A stretch of DNA of 64,000 nucleotides from CAZMHL01 sp045605445 (GTDB lineage: Bacteria; Bacillota; Clostridia; RGIG6154): contig JAZUPZ010000039.1 in the NCBI GenBank assembly GCA_045605445.1, positions 62,001 to 126,000 on the forward strand, given 5' to 3'. The notes under the pieces were generated by a model that searched no databases, had not been told where the DNA came from, and saw only the letters and a program-made list of their open reading frames with translations. Shown here in pieces: positions 32,418 to 40,339 of this stretch. The translations under genes were made by a program, and so were the position numbers. Position 1 is the stretch's first letter; every line of letters starts with the position of its first letter.

Positions 32418-33179
32418 TTACAGTTCAATAATTTTAACATTATTTTCCTCGAGAACCCGCTTGAGATCATTGTCTACATCTTTTTCAGTTATTACACAAT
32501 TAATTTCAGAAAACGAAGTAAGTTTAGCGAATCCAATTCTACCAATTTTGCTTTTGTCACACAAATATATTTTTTCTGAAGAGTTTTTAAGCATGCTCTG
32601 CTTTACACCGCATTCTCTTTCGTTGCTTTCCAGAATTTCAGCATTTTTAGTAATACCTCTGCTTGAAAAGAACATTTTATTAGCAAAAAAATTATTCCGG
32701 ATAATATTTTCAGCATGACTGCCTACAAAAGATTGATTATCACTTACAATTCCACCTATTGCAATAACAGTTATATCCGGAGAAGAGGACAGTTCATTTA
32801 TAACTCTTATTGAATTAGTTACAACTGTAACATTATTAAGTTTTTTTATTTCCTTTGCCATATAAAATGTTGTAGTTGAAGCATCAAGAAAAACAGTGTC
32901 ACCTCTTGAAATATACTTTACCGCTTCTTTAGCAAGTTTGATTTTAACATCCGCATTCAAGTTTTTTCTTTTTTCCAGGGAAAGTTCTATGTTATTTTCC
33001 TCCATCAAGATAGCACCGCCGTGAGTACGCATAAGTAATCCTTGATTTTCAAGTTTTTCAAGATCTCTTCTGACAGTTTCTTCTGTAACATTAAGTTCTA
33101 CACTCAACTTATTCACAAGCACAGAGCCAATTTCATTTAACTGTTCAAGTATATATTTTTGTCTTTCTACCGCAAACAA
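32418..33179 (-). CDS. DeoR-family transcriptional regulator (with fucA)
   Basis: A 253-residue DeoR-type repressor: winged helix-turn-helix (RQKYILEQLNEIG, then VTEETVRRDLEKLENQGLL and RTHGGA) followed by the DeoRC effector domain (LDASTTTFYMAKEI, VVTNSIRVINEL, LCDKSKIG). It starts with TTG (33179), 5 bases after a strong AGGAGGTG site. It is 53 bases downstream of fucA on the same strand, so it is likely co-transcribed and autoregulated. The probable inducer is a deoxy-sugar or sugar phosphate such as an aldolase substrate (inference). Confidence 0.9.
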   Translation of the reverse strand: MFAVERQKYILEQLNEIGSVLVNKLSVELNVTEETVRRDLEKLENQGLLMRTHGGAILMEENNIELSLEKRKNLNADVKIKLAKEAVKYISRGDTVFLDASTTTFYMAKEIKKLNNVTVVTNSIRVINELSSSPDITVIAIGGIVSDNQSFVGSHAENIIRNNFFANKMFFSSRGITKNAEILESNERECGVKQSMLKNSSEKIYLCDKSKIGRIGFAKLTSFSEINCVITEKDVDNDLKRVLEENNVKIIEL

Positions 33180-33232
33180 GAAAACACCTCCTGAAATTTA
33201 AAAACTATTTTGATTTTTAACAAATACCAATA

Positions 33233-33904
33233 TCATACATCAGCGGGATGTTTACCCTTAAGTCCGAACTGTTTTCTTATTTCATAAAGTTTCTGAACCT
33301 GGTTATCTGTAAGTTCTTTCGGACCGCCAAGAAGTTTTGCTTTAAAAAGAAGTTCGGCATAAAATTCAAGAGATTCCATTTTGTGATAAGCTGCAAGAAG
33401 ACTATCAGAAAAGGAAAGTGCCCCGTGATTTGCAAGAAGAACAGCATCGTAGTGCTGCAGATATTTTTCAACTGCATCAGGAATTTCGTCAGTAGAAGGT
33501 GTGCCGTATTCGGCAATCGGAACACTACCAAGAGCAATTACAGCTTCAGGCATAATTGGCTGCGTGAGCGGTATCCCTGCTATAGCAAAGCTTGTTGCAT
33601 ATGTAGGATGTGCATGAACAACTGATTTAACATCAGGTCTCTGTTTGTAAACTCTCATATGCATCTTAATTTCAGAAGATGGTTTAAAACCTTTGTTTGC
33701 CTTAATAACATTTCCTTCCGCATCAACTTTGCAGATATATTCCGGAGTCATAAAACCTTTACTTACTCCTGTCGGAGTACAAAGAAACTCATTATCAGAA
33801 AGCTTAACAGAAATATTTCCGTCATTTGCAGCAACCATACCTCTGTTATAAATTCTTTTCCCTATTTCACATATTTCTTTCTTAATTTTGTATTCTAAAA
33901 TCAT
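33233..33904 (-). CDS. fucA: Class II aldolase, L-fuculose-phosphate aldolase-like
   Basis: A 223-residue zinc-dependent aldolase of the FucA/AraD/adducin family. Zinc ligands are the HAHP pair (VVHAHPTYATS) and a downstream His (LANHGAL), with a catalytic Glu in MPEAVIALG. The N-terminal GMVAANDGNISVKL and TPTGVSKG form the phosphate-binding loops. It cleaves a ketose 1-phosphate to dihydroxyacetone phosphate and an aldehyde; L-fuculose 1-phosphate is the usual substrate, but related sugars (rhamnulose, ribulose or methylthioribulose phosphates) cannot be excluded. No fucose kinase or isomerase is adjacent. It forms an operon with the downstream deoR gene. Confidence 0.88.
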   Translation of the reverse strand: MILEYKIKKEICEIGKRIYNRGMVAANDGNISVKLSDNEFLCTPTGVSKGFMTPEYICKVDAEGNVIKANKGFKPSSEIKMHMRVYKQRPDVKSVVHAHPTYATSFAIAGIPLTQPIMPEAVIALGSVPIAEYGTPSTDEIPDAVEKYLQHYDAVLLANHGALSFSDSLLAAYHKMESLEFYAELLFKAKLLGGPKELTDNQVQKLYEIRKQFGLKGKHPADV

Positions 33905-33934
33905 TATTTTTCTCCTTTATAGTTATCATAACAC

Positions 33935-33963
33935 ATTCTAACACTCAGACTTATAAAAGTCAA
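33935..33963 (-). promoter_or_regulatory. Sigma-A promoter for fucA-deoR
   Basis: TTGACT (33958-33963), a 17-bp spacer and TAGAAT (33935-33940) on the minus strand. Immediately upstream (33964-34025) is a tract with repeated TTGTT/TTTTG units, a plausible DeoR binding region. Confidence 0.7.
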
Positions 33964-34130
33964 GAATTTTTTGTTGTTTTTCTTGTGTTTTTGTTGCTTT
34001 AATTTTGTTTATTTTGTATTTTGAAAACATTTCTTAATAATTACTTCCTTATTGTTCATAGGATATGCAGAAAGTTAATTAGTTACAACAAAGCAAAAGA
34101 AAGCAAAAAAATTAAGATTACGTAAATTTT

Positions 34131-34196
34131 AATACTTAAAATCATAAGTATTAAATGTTTCAAATTGTTGACAACCGTGAGAAAATGGTATAAAAT
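34131..34196 (+). promoter_or_regulatory. Promoter and upstream inverted repeat for the PHP gene
   Basis: The 331-base gap between fucA and the PHP gene holds no ORF. On the plus strand TTGACA (34168-34173), a 17-bp spacer and TAAAAT (34191-34196) form a good promoter. A perfect 8-bp inverted repeat, AATACTTA/TAAGTATT (34131-34138 with 34145-34152), lies 15 bases before the -35 and is a candidate activator or repressor site. The rest of the gap is A/T-rich with no other signal apart from the fucA promoter. Confidence 0.7.
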
Positions 34197-34235
34197 TACA
34201 AATGTAAATTTTAGTTATTTTCTGGAGGGAGAAAA

Positions 34236-35234
34236 ATGAAAAAATATCTGTTACCACAGAGCGGTAAATTCTACAAAGCTAATCTGCACAGCCATACAAA
34301 CGAATCAGATGGTTCTGCCACCCCTGCCCAGGTTAAAGAAGTATATCAGTCTATGGGGTACTCAATTGTAGCTTATACCGATCACGATATAATGTTAGAC
34401 CGAAATTATCTTACCGATGAGAACTTTCTTGCTCTCAACGGTTACGAAATGGAAATAAACGGAAAAGGTGAACCTGACTGGTCTTGGATGGAAAGCTGTC
34501 ATATAAATTTCATTGCTTTAGAACCTGACAATCTTAAACAGGCTTGCTGGCACAGATCCAAATACCTTTATGCAAATGCAGTAAATTTCAGAGATCAGAT
34601 TCAATTTTACGAAGACGAACCTGATTTTGAAAGAAAATATACCGGTGAATGCATAAGTGAAATGTTCCGTCAGGGCCGTGAGCACGGATTCTTTGTTACA
34701 TACAACCACCCGTGTGGTAATCTTGAAAACTACAGCCACTACATTAACTATCACAACATGCATGCAATGGAAATGTTTAACGGCGGTCACGAATATAACC
34801 CAAGAGTATATGACGATATGTTAAGAGCAGGAAAGCGTATTTACTGTATCGCCGGAGATGACAATCACAATCGACCGGAATTAACAAGCGGATGCGGAAA
34901 ATCATGGGTAATGATTAAAGCAGATAAATTGGAATACCGCACGGTAACAAAAGCGCTACTTGATGGAAATTTCTACGCTTCAGAAGGTCCTGAAATATAT
35001 GAACTCTGGTTTGAAGACGGTGAAATGCATATCACTACTTCAGATGCACAAAAAATTGAATTCACAACTGACAGAAGACGTAATGGAAGAAATGTTGCTC
35101 CCGAAGGAAAATATTTAAACAGTGCTTCTTATAAAGTTGATCCGGCTTGTCTTTATGTTCGTGTTACAGTTACCGGCCCAACAGGAAAAGTTGCTACAAC
35201 CAATGCTTATTTTATCAACGAATTGTTCGATTGA
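34236..35234 (+). CDS. PHP-domain phosphoesterase-like protein
   Basis: A 332-residue protein with a PHP metal-dependent hydrolase domain. Metal-site motifs are NLHSHTNESDG (HxH), AYTDHD, the Glu in NGYEMEING, YNHPCG, and AGDDNHN near the C-terminus. The last ~80 residues form a beta-rich extension. Relatives (CehA/YciV-like) are phosphodi- or monoesterases of nucleotides or small molecules; the substrate here is unknown. No signal peptide is seen, so it is cytosolic. It is monocistronic, with its own promoter (34168-34196), a strong GGAGGGAG site and a terminator. Confidence 0.85.
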   Translation: MKKYLLPQSGKFYKANLHSHTNESDGSATPAQVKEVYQSMGYSIVAYTDHDIMLDRNYLTDENFLALNGYEMEINGKGEPDWSWMESCHINFIALEPDNLKQACWHRSKYLYANAVNFRDQIQFYEDEPDFERKYTGECISEMFRQGREHGFFVTYNHPCGNLENYSHYINYHNMHAMEMFNGGHEYNPRVYDDMLRAGKRIYCIAGDDNHNRPELTSGCGKSWVMIKADKLEYRTVTKALLDGNFYASEGPEIYELWFEDGEMHITTSDAQKIEFTTDRRRNGRNVAPEGKYLNSASYKVDPACLYVRVTVTGPTGKVATTNAYFINELFD

Positions 35235-35237
35235 TAT

Positions 35238-35270
35238 AAAAAAAGAACTCAGTTAACTGAGTTCTTTTTT
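35238..35270 (+). terminator. Rho-independent terminator after the PHP gene
   Basis: Stem AAAGAACTCAGTT/AACTGAGTTCTTT centred at 35254, flanked by A and T runs, a few bases after the stop. Confidence 0.93.
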
Positions 35271-35380
35271 GTTCATTAAGGAAATGTTTCCTATTCATAT
35301 TTATCAGCATCTATTAATTTTTTTGTTAATTTAAAATGATTAACTTCATATAATATACAAATTAACTTCAGGGGTGAATT

Positions 35381-36445
35381 ATGAGAATATCAGATAAATC
35401 ATTATTAAGAAGAATTAACGAAGAAGCCATTTATAACGTTTATATGTATCTGATGGATAAAGATGTCCACAATCCAAACGAAAGTCTTTTTACGTCAATT
35501 TCAAGAATTAAAAACATTTTTAACCACTCTGATAAAGAACAGAGCGCACAAAATAAAAGACAATTAAAAATAATTGAAAACTTTATCAATTCAAACAAAC
35601 AAATTTCTCAGACAAAAATCGTAACCTCTATAAATTCTGAAAAAGGTCTGTCTGCCTGTGTATTTAAAAAAATTAACGGAGATATTTCTGTGGTTTTTAA
35701 AGGGAGCGGAAGTGAAGAATGGCTTGATAACGGCAAAGGTCTGTCAGGCATCTCTGAAAGAAACACCTACAAGTTTTACGAAAAAGGCGGCAAACAGATT
35801 CACAGTATCACCATAGCAAAAGACTATGCTACCAAGCAACAGGTTGAAGCGCTCAATTGGTTTGAAAAAATTTCTGCTGAACAAAATTTCAAAAAAACTG
35901 ATAATATAATAATTTCAGGTCATTCCAAAGGAGGAAACAAAGCACAATTTATCACGTTACATTCCGATATAATAAATGAATGCTATAGTTTTAGCGGACA
36001 GGGGTTCTCGCCGGAAGCCATTACTGTTTTCAAAAAAAGACTTAGAAAAGATTTTGCTTTAAAAGCAAAAATTATTAGAAGTATTTCAGCTGAGAATGAC
36101 TATGTAAATATCTTAGGAGAAAGAGCAATGCCGGAGGAAAACATATATTTTTTTGAAAGTGCAGAAGGTTTGCATAATATAGATGCTATTCTCAACGAAA
36201 ACGGTATCCTAAATTGTATGTGTGAACGTGGAAAAATATCAGAACACATAGAAAAGCTTTCTGTTAAAATTATGAAGCTTTCTCCTTATATTCGTCAATT
36301 TGCTACATCGGGAACAATGAAAATTTTTCAGGAGTATCATAAAAAACACGGACAAAATATGTTAACAGAAGATATTTTGACTTTTTTTACAGATACAGTT
36401 GAACCTATGATTGATTATCTATCAGAAAAGAACAGGAATAGCTGA
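35381..36445 (+). CDS. DUF2974 (Mbeg1-like) alpha/beta-hydrolase family protein
   Basis: A 354-residue cytosolic protein. The central GHSKGGNKAQ is a nucleophile elbow (GxSxG-type) of the lipase fold, preceded by VVFKGSGSEEW and followed by a candidate acid in ISAENDYVN and a His in AEGLHNID, the plan of the DUF2974/Mbeg1-like family common in Firmicutes. No signal peptide is present. The true substrate is unknown; lipase or esterase activity has not been established for most members. GGGGTGA precedes the ATG. It is a single gene; the 106-base region before it contains a small palindrome (AGGAAA-TG-TTTCCT) but no clear promoter. Confidence 0.75.
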   Translation: MRISDKSLLRRINEEAIYNVYMYLMDKDVHNPNESLFTSISRIKNIFNHSDKEQSAQNKRQLKIIENFINSNKQISQTKIVTSINSEKGLSACVFKKINGDISVVFKGSGSEEWLDNGKGLSGISERNTYKFYEKGGKQIHSITIAKDYATKQQVEALNWFEKISAEQNFKKTDNIIISGHSKGGNKAQFITLHSDIINECYSFSGQGFSPEAITVFKKRLRKDFALKAKIIRSISAENDYVNILGERAMPEENIYFFESAEGLHNIDAILNENGILNCMCERGKISEHIEKLSVKIMKLSPYIRQFATSGTMKIFQEYHKKHGQNMLTEDILTFFTDTVEPMIDYLSEKNRNS

Positions 36446-36552
36446 ACAACTTAACAATATATACAAAAATAGGCCTTATATTAACAAACCGCCATACCTC
36501 TTATTATTAAAAATCCTTGTTAATGTTCTGAAAAAGTGAATAATCGTAAGTT

Positions 36553-36584
36553 AAAAAATCCCCATTCTTACGAACGGGGATTTT
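36553..36584 (-). terminator. Terminator after tRNA-Asn
   Basis: Stem AATCCCC/GGGGATT (36557-36563 with 36576-36582) plus a T6 tract on the minus strand, directly after the tRNA 3' end. Confidence 0.85.
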
Positions 36585-36659
36585 GGCGCCTCAAACAGGA
36601 CTCGAACCTGTGACACCGCGGTTAACAGCCGCGTGCTCTACCGACTGAGCTATTAAGGC
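36584..36659 (-). tRNA. tRNA-Asn (anticodon GTT)
   Basis: A 76-nt cloverleaf with encoded CCA. The acceptor pairs GCCTTAA with TTGAGGC, the anticodon arm GCGGCTGTTAACCGC carries GTT, and the T loop is GTTCGAGTC. It starts 21 bases after the rnhA stop on the same strand, with a 7-bp hairpin between, so it is probably co-transcribed with rnhA and released by processing. Confidence 0.96.
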
Positions 36660-36680
36660 AGGTATCGGTGAAATTCACCG

Positions 36681-37139
36681 TTACGGAACATCATTTTCTT
36701 CAAGTTCTGACGATTTGTACGCATTTACAGCAAGCTTATCACAATGTTCATTCTGGGGATGTCCTGCATGACCTTCAATCCAATTAAATGTAACTTCATG
36801 AACGTCGAGTAACACTACTAAGTGTTCCCACAAATCAACATTTAATACAGGTTTTTTATCAGATTTTACCCAACCGTTTTCCTCCCATGAATATATCCAA
36901 CCTTTATTTATGGCATCAACAACATATTTTGAATCGCTGGTAACTACTACTTCACAGGGTTCTTTAAGCATTTCAAGAGCTGTAATTACTGCAAGTAATT
37001 CCATTCTGTTGTTTGTTGTATGTTTAAAACCTCTTGAAAATTCTTTTGTTACACCTTTATATTCAAGAACAATCCCGAACCCACCCGGTCCGGGATTGCC
37101 CGAGCAAGCACCATCTGTATATACATTAACTTTTTTCAT
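36681..37139 (-). CDS. rnhA: Ribonuclease HI
   Basis: A 152-residue type 1 RNase H that degrades the RNA strand of RNA-DNA hybrids. The four catalytic acids are visible: Asp in VYTDGACSGNPGPGG, Glu in NNRMELLAV, Asp in VTSDSKYV and Asp in EHCDKLA, together with the GHAGHPQNE loop. Length is standard. It is preceded by a promoter inside the sigK 3' end and followed by tRNA-Asn. Confidence 0.97.
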   Translation of the reverse strand: MKKVNVYTDGACSGNPGPGGFGIVLEYKGVTKEFSRGFKHTTNNRMELLAVITALEMLKEPCEVVVTSDSKYVVDAINKGWIYSWEENGWVKSDKKPVLNVDLWEHLVVLLDVHEVTFNWIEGHAGHPQNEHCDKLAVNAYKSSELEENDVP

Positions 37140-37170
37140 AAGTACACCGCCGAAAATTTATTCCGTTATT

Positions 37171-37199
37171 ATTATATCATATTTTTATTTTCATTGCAA
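37171..37199 (-). promoter_or_regulatory. Sigma-A promoter for rnhA-tRNA-Asn, overlapping the sigK 3' end
   Basis: TTGCAA (37194-37199), a 17-bp spacer and TATAAT (37171-37176) on the minus strand. It lies within the last codons of sigK, so rnhA and tRNA-Asn do not depend on sporulation transcription. Confidence 0.75.
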
Positions 37200-37885
37200 T
37201 ATTCTTCAAATCTTTTACGAAGTTTTTCTATTGCTTTCTTTTCTATTCTGGATACATATGATCTCGATATATTTAATTTTCCGGCAATTTCTTTTTGTGT
37301 AAGTTCTTTTGTATCCCCTATTCCATACCTGTAAACAATAATTGTTTTTTCTCTTTCACTTAAAGACGAGTCTATAAATTTATATAATTTAACTGTCTTT
37401 TCGTTCATTTCAACAGAATCTATTACATCGTCATCAATAGAACAAACAATATCTAAAAAGCTGATTTCATTTCCTTCTTTATCCACCCCGATCGGTTCTT
37501 CCAGCGAAACTTCATTTCCGTTTTTCTTACTGCTCCTTATTGCCATCAGTATCTCATTTTCAATACATCTTGCTGCATATGTAGCAAGTCTTATCCCTTT
37601 ATCATTTTTAAAGGTGTTGATAGATTTAATCAATCCTATCGTTCCTATTGAAATAAGATCATCTGCGTCGCTTCCGTTTAAATTGTACTTTTTTGCTATA
37701 TGAGCTACAAGCCTCAGATTCTTTTCAATAAGTATATCTCTTGCTTTTTCATCGCCTTCTTCCATCAACTTAATATACTTTTGTTCTTCTTCTGCAGAAA
37801 GTGGTTTTGGAAACGATTTTCCTGTTGAAACATACGAAAGAAGAAAAAACATACGTGCAAAAGTTGAAGACAGTAAAAAAAACAT
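37172..37885 (-). CDS. sigK: Sporulation sigma factor SigK
   Basis: A 237-residue sigma-70 family factor for late mother-cell transcription. A hydrophobic pro-sequence (about residues 1-23, MFFLLSSTFARMFFLLSYVS) precedes FPKPLSAEEEQKY. Region 2 is NLRLVAHIAKKY and DLISIGTIGLIKSINTF, and region 4 ends with the DNA-binding helix NISRSYVSRIEKKAIEKL. PIGVDKEGNEISFLDI favours SigK over SigE. In relatives the pro-form is cleaved by SpoIVFB. The gene is intact and not interrupted by a skin element. The start at 37885 is supported by GAGGTGAG, but both lie in a strong hairpin. A later ATG (37852) lacks an RBS. Confidence 0.93.
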   Translation of the reverse strand: MFFLLSSTFARMFFLLSYVSTGKSFPKPLSAEEEQKYIKLMEEGDEKARDILIEKNLRLVAHIAKKYNLNGSDADDLISIGTIGLIKSINTFKNDKGIRLATYAARCIENEILMAIRSSKKNGNEVSLEEPIGVDKEGNEISFLDIVCSIDDDVIDSVEMNEKTVKLYKFIDSSLSEREKTIIVYRYGIGDTKELTQKEIAGKLNISRSYVSRIEKKAIEKLRKRFEEYCNENKNMI

Positions 37886-37914
37886 ATACTCACCTCAAAG
37901 TAAGTATATGTTTT
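37879..37914 (-). promoter_or_regulatory. 12-bp hairpin over the sigK ribosome binding site and start codon
   Basis: A perfect 12-bp inverted repeat (37879-37890 with 37903-37914) has the sigK Shine-Dalgarno in its 12-nt loop and the ATG in its 3' arm. On the minus strand the stem is followed by a T8 run in the first sigK codons, giving the shape of an intrinsic terminator for the upstream DUF711 gene. Confidence 0.65.
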
Positions 37915-37942
37915 AAACAAAGCGTTTTGCAAGTCCTAAGAA

Positions 37943-39301
37943 TTAATTTTTAAGACTGTGAATAGGTGCAGGTATTCTTCCGCCTCTTTTAACAAACTTG
38001 TCGGAGCTGAAGTTGTTTACCTTCATAACAGGCGCATAGCCCAAAAGACCACCGAATTCAACCATATCTCCTTCTTTTTTACCAACAGCAGGTATAACTC
38101 TTACAGCTGTAGTTTTTTGGTTAATCATACCTATTGCAGCTTCGTCCGCAATAATTGCGGCAATAGTTTCAGCCGTTGTATCACCTGGAATTGCTATCAT
38201 ATCAAGACCAACGGAGCAAACACAAGTCATTGCTTCAAGTTTATCGAGAGAGAGTGCACCTGCTTTTACGGCATCTATCATTCCGGCATCTTCGCTTACC
38301 GGAATAAATGCACCTGACAAGCCTCCAACAGAAGAAGAAGCCATAACTCCGCCTTTTTTAACTGCATCGTTTAACAAAGCGAGCGCAGCTGTAGTTCCGT
38401 GAGTACCACAAGACTCAATTCCCATTTCCTCGAGTATATGAGCTACACTGTCTCCTATCGCAGGAGTCGGAGCAAGGGATAAATCAACGATACCGAACTG
38501 AACGCCAAGTTTTTCGGCAGCCTCTTTTGCCACAAGCTGTCCTACTCGGGTAATTTTAAAAGCTGTCTTCTTAATTATTTCTGCTACTTCCATAAAGTCG
38601 GCATCTTTATGCTTTTCAAGAGCTGTCTTAACAACCCCCGGACCGCTTACACCTACATTTATCACGCACTCCGGTTCAGAAACCCCGTGAAAGGCTCCCG
38701 CCATAAAAGGATTATCTTCAACCGCGTTACAGAAAACTACAAACTTGGCACATCCAATTGTACCCTCATCTTTTGTTGCTTCTGCAATCTTCTTTACAGT
38801 TTTCCCCATTTCATAAACTGCATCCATATTTATACCGCATTTTGTGCTTCCGATATTTATGCTGGAACAGAGCTTTGTTGTTTTAGAAAGTGCTTCGGGA
38901 ATTGATTCAATAAATATTTTATCTTTTTCAGTAAACCCTTTTTGAACCAGTGCAGAATATCCGCCTATAAAATTTACCCCCAAAGTATTTGCTGCTCTTT
39001 CAAGAGTTAAAGCATATTTAACATAATCTTCAGGTTTGTTAGCGGGTGAAAGTAAAGAAATAGGTGTAACGGAAATTCTTTTATTTATTATCGGTATACC
39101 AAATTGTTTTTCTATTTCATTACCGGTTTTTACAAGATCCTTAGCTTTAGTGGTAATTTTATTATAAATGTTTTCACAGGTTTTATCAACATTGTCGGTA
39201 GAACAATCAAGAAGCGATATTCCCATTGTAATTGTACGTATATCAAGATTCTCATTTTCCACCATATTGATAGTCTCGAAAACTTCTCTTGTGCTTATCA
39301 T
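37943..39301 (-). CDS. UPF0210/DUF711 (PFL-like) family protein
   Basis: A 452-residue protein matching the conserved DUF711/UPF0210 family throughout (for example TITMGISLLDC, GGYSALVQKG, CSSINIGSTKCGINMDA and IGDSVAHILEEMG). Structures of relatives have a glycyl-radical-enzyme-like barrel, but no glycyl radical motif is seen and the function is unknown. In many Firmicutes it is paired with the ACT-domain protein UPF0237, as here: the ACT gene ends 9 bases upstream. The gene order hom-rlmB-ACT-DUF711 suggests a link to amino-acid metabolism (inference). Confidence 0.9.
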   Translation of the reverse strand: MISTREVFETINMVENENLDIRTITMGISLLDCSTDNVDKTCENIYNKITTKAKDLVKTGNEIEKQFGIPIINKRISVTPISLLSPANKPEDYVKYALTLERAANTLGVNFIGGYSALVQKGFTEKDKIFIESIPEALSKTTKLCSSINIGSTKCGINMDAVYEMGKTVKKIAEATKDEGTIGCAKFVVFCNAVEDNPFMAGAFHGVSEPECVINVGVSGPGVVKTALEKHKDADFMEVAEIIKKTAFKITRVGQLVAKEAAEKLGVQFGIVDLSLAPTPAIGDSVAHILEEMGIESCGTHGTTAALALLNDAVKKGGVMASSSVGGLSGAFIPVSEDAGMIDAVKAGALSLDKLEAMTCVCSVGLDMIAIPGDTTAETIAAIIADEAAIGMINQKTTAVRVIPAVGKKEGDMVEFGGLLGYAPVMKVNNFSSDKFVKRGGRIPAPIHSLKN

Positions 39302-39310
39302 AATGTCACC

Positions 39311-39577
39311 TCAAATTCTGTGCATAGAATCGAAAATTTTTTCCTGAGTAATCTGAATTTTTACTCCGAGTTTTTCTCCCACTGAGTCAAATTTGTCGTT
39401 TAAATATGAAAAATCAGACTTTTCCGGAATATCAACCATCATAAACATAGAAAAAATTTCACCCATAATAGTTTGTCTTATATCAAGTATATTTATTTTT
39501 TCTTCAGCAAGAGCTCCAGAAACGCCTGCAATAATTCCTATTGTGTCTTTTCCCAAGACAGTAATAACAGCTTTCAT
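39311..39577 (-). CDS. ACT domain-containing protein (UPF0237)
   Basis: A single ACT domain of 88 residues (AVITVLGKDTIGIIAGVSGALAE start, central MFMMVDIPE strand). ACT domains bind small ligands, usually amino acids, as regulatory modules. Stand-alone members of this family are nearly always adjacent to DUF711, with which it forms a two-gene unit here. AAGGAG precedes the ATG. Confidence 0.92.
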   Translation of the reverse strand: MKAVITVLGKDTIGIIAGVSGALAEEKINILDIRQTIMGEIFSMFMMVDIPEKSDFSYLNDKFDSVGEKLGVKIQITQEKIFDSMHRI

Positions 39578-39590
39578 TCTATAATTCTCC

Positions 39591-40331
39591 TTATTTAATT
39601 CTTGTTTTTAATATGCTATACATAAAAATTCCGGCACTTACTGATGCATTCAAAGACTCAATTTCCCCAAGCATTGGAATATTTACCAGAAAATCACACT
39701 CTTCTTTAACAAGTCTGCCGATTCCTTTACCTTCATTTCCTATAACCAATCCTATCGGGCCGGAAAAATCTGCAGTATAAATGTTGCTGTCACCGTTCAT
39801 ATCAGCTCCAACAAACCAGACACCTGCATCTTTCAGTTGTTTCATTGTTCTTACAAGATTGGTTACTTTTGCAATAGGAGTATGAAAACATGCTCCGGTA
39901 GAAGTTTTTACTACAGTCGAAGTAACAGGAGCATTTCTGTGTTTTGGAATAATAACACCGTGCACTCCTGCAGCATTCGCAGTTCTGATAATAGAGCCAA
40001 GATTGTGCGGATCTTCAATTTCATCAAGTATTACAACAAACAGAGGTTCATTTTTCTCTTTTGCAGATTCAATTATTTCCTCGACAGAAACATATTCTAT
40101 CGGAGACATTGCGGCAATAACACCCTGGTGTGACTTAGTTTCAGACATTTCATTGATTTTGAATTTATCAATTTCCGAAACCGGTATTTTGTTTTTCTGT
40201 GCCAGACTTATTATCTTAACAACCGATCCCTGTTTTTCACCTTTTTGCACATAGATTTTTTCTATAGATTTTCCGGCCTTGATTGCCTCAAGTACCGGAT
40301 TTCTACCTTCAATCAAAAAATTGTCGTTCAT
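39591..40331 (-). CDS. rlmB: 23S rRNA (guanosine2251-2'-O)-methyltransferase RlmB (TrmH family)
   Basis: A 246-residue SpoU-class (knotted) methyltransferase. An N-terminal substrate-binding domain (IEGRNPVLEAIKAGKSIEKI) is followed by the three SPOUT motifs: DPHNLGSIIRTANAAG, GLVIGNEGKGIGRLV and IPMLGEIESLNASVSAGI. RlmB methylates G2251 in the peptidyl-transferase P loop. It lies 8 bases after hom and 13 bases before the ACT gene, in the same operon. YacO and TrmH are close relatives, but the N-terminal domain favours RlmB. Confidence 0.92.
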   Translation of the reverse strand: MNDNFLIEGRNPVLEAIKAGKSIEKIYVQKGEKQGSVVKIISLAQKNKIPVSEIDKFKINEMSETKSHQGVIAAMSPIEYVSVEEIIESAKEKNEPLFVVILDEIEDPHNLGSIIRTANAAGVHGVIIPKHRNAPVTSTVVKTSTGACFHTPIAKVTNLVRTMKQLKDAGVWFVGADMNGDSNIYTADFSGPIGLVIGNEGKGIGRLVKEECDFLVNIPMLGEIESLNASVSAGIFMYSILKTRIK

Positions 40332-40339
40332 AATTGCTC

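Noticed and set aside
33964..34030. CRISPR-like direct repeats
   Set aside because: The short TTGTT units are irregular and AT-rich, with no constant repeat or spacer length and no cas genes.
37172..37885. Skin-like interruption of sigK
   Set aside because: The frame is continuous from pro-sequence to region 4.
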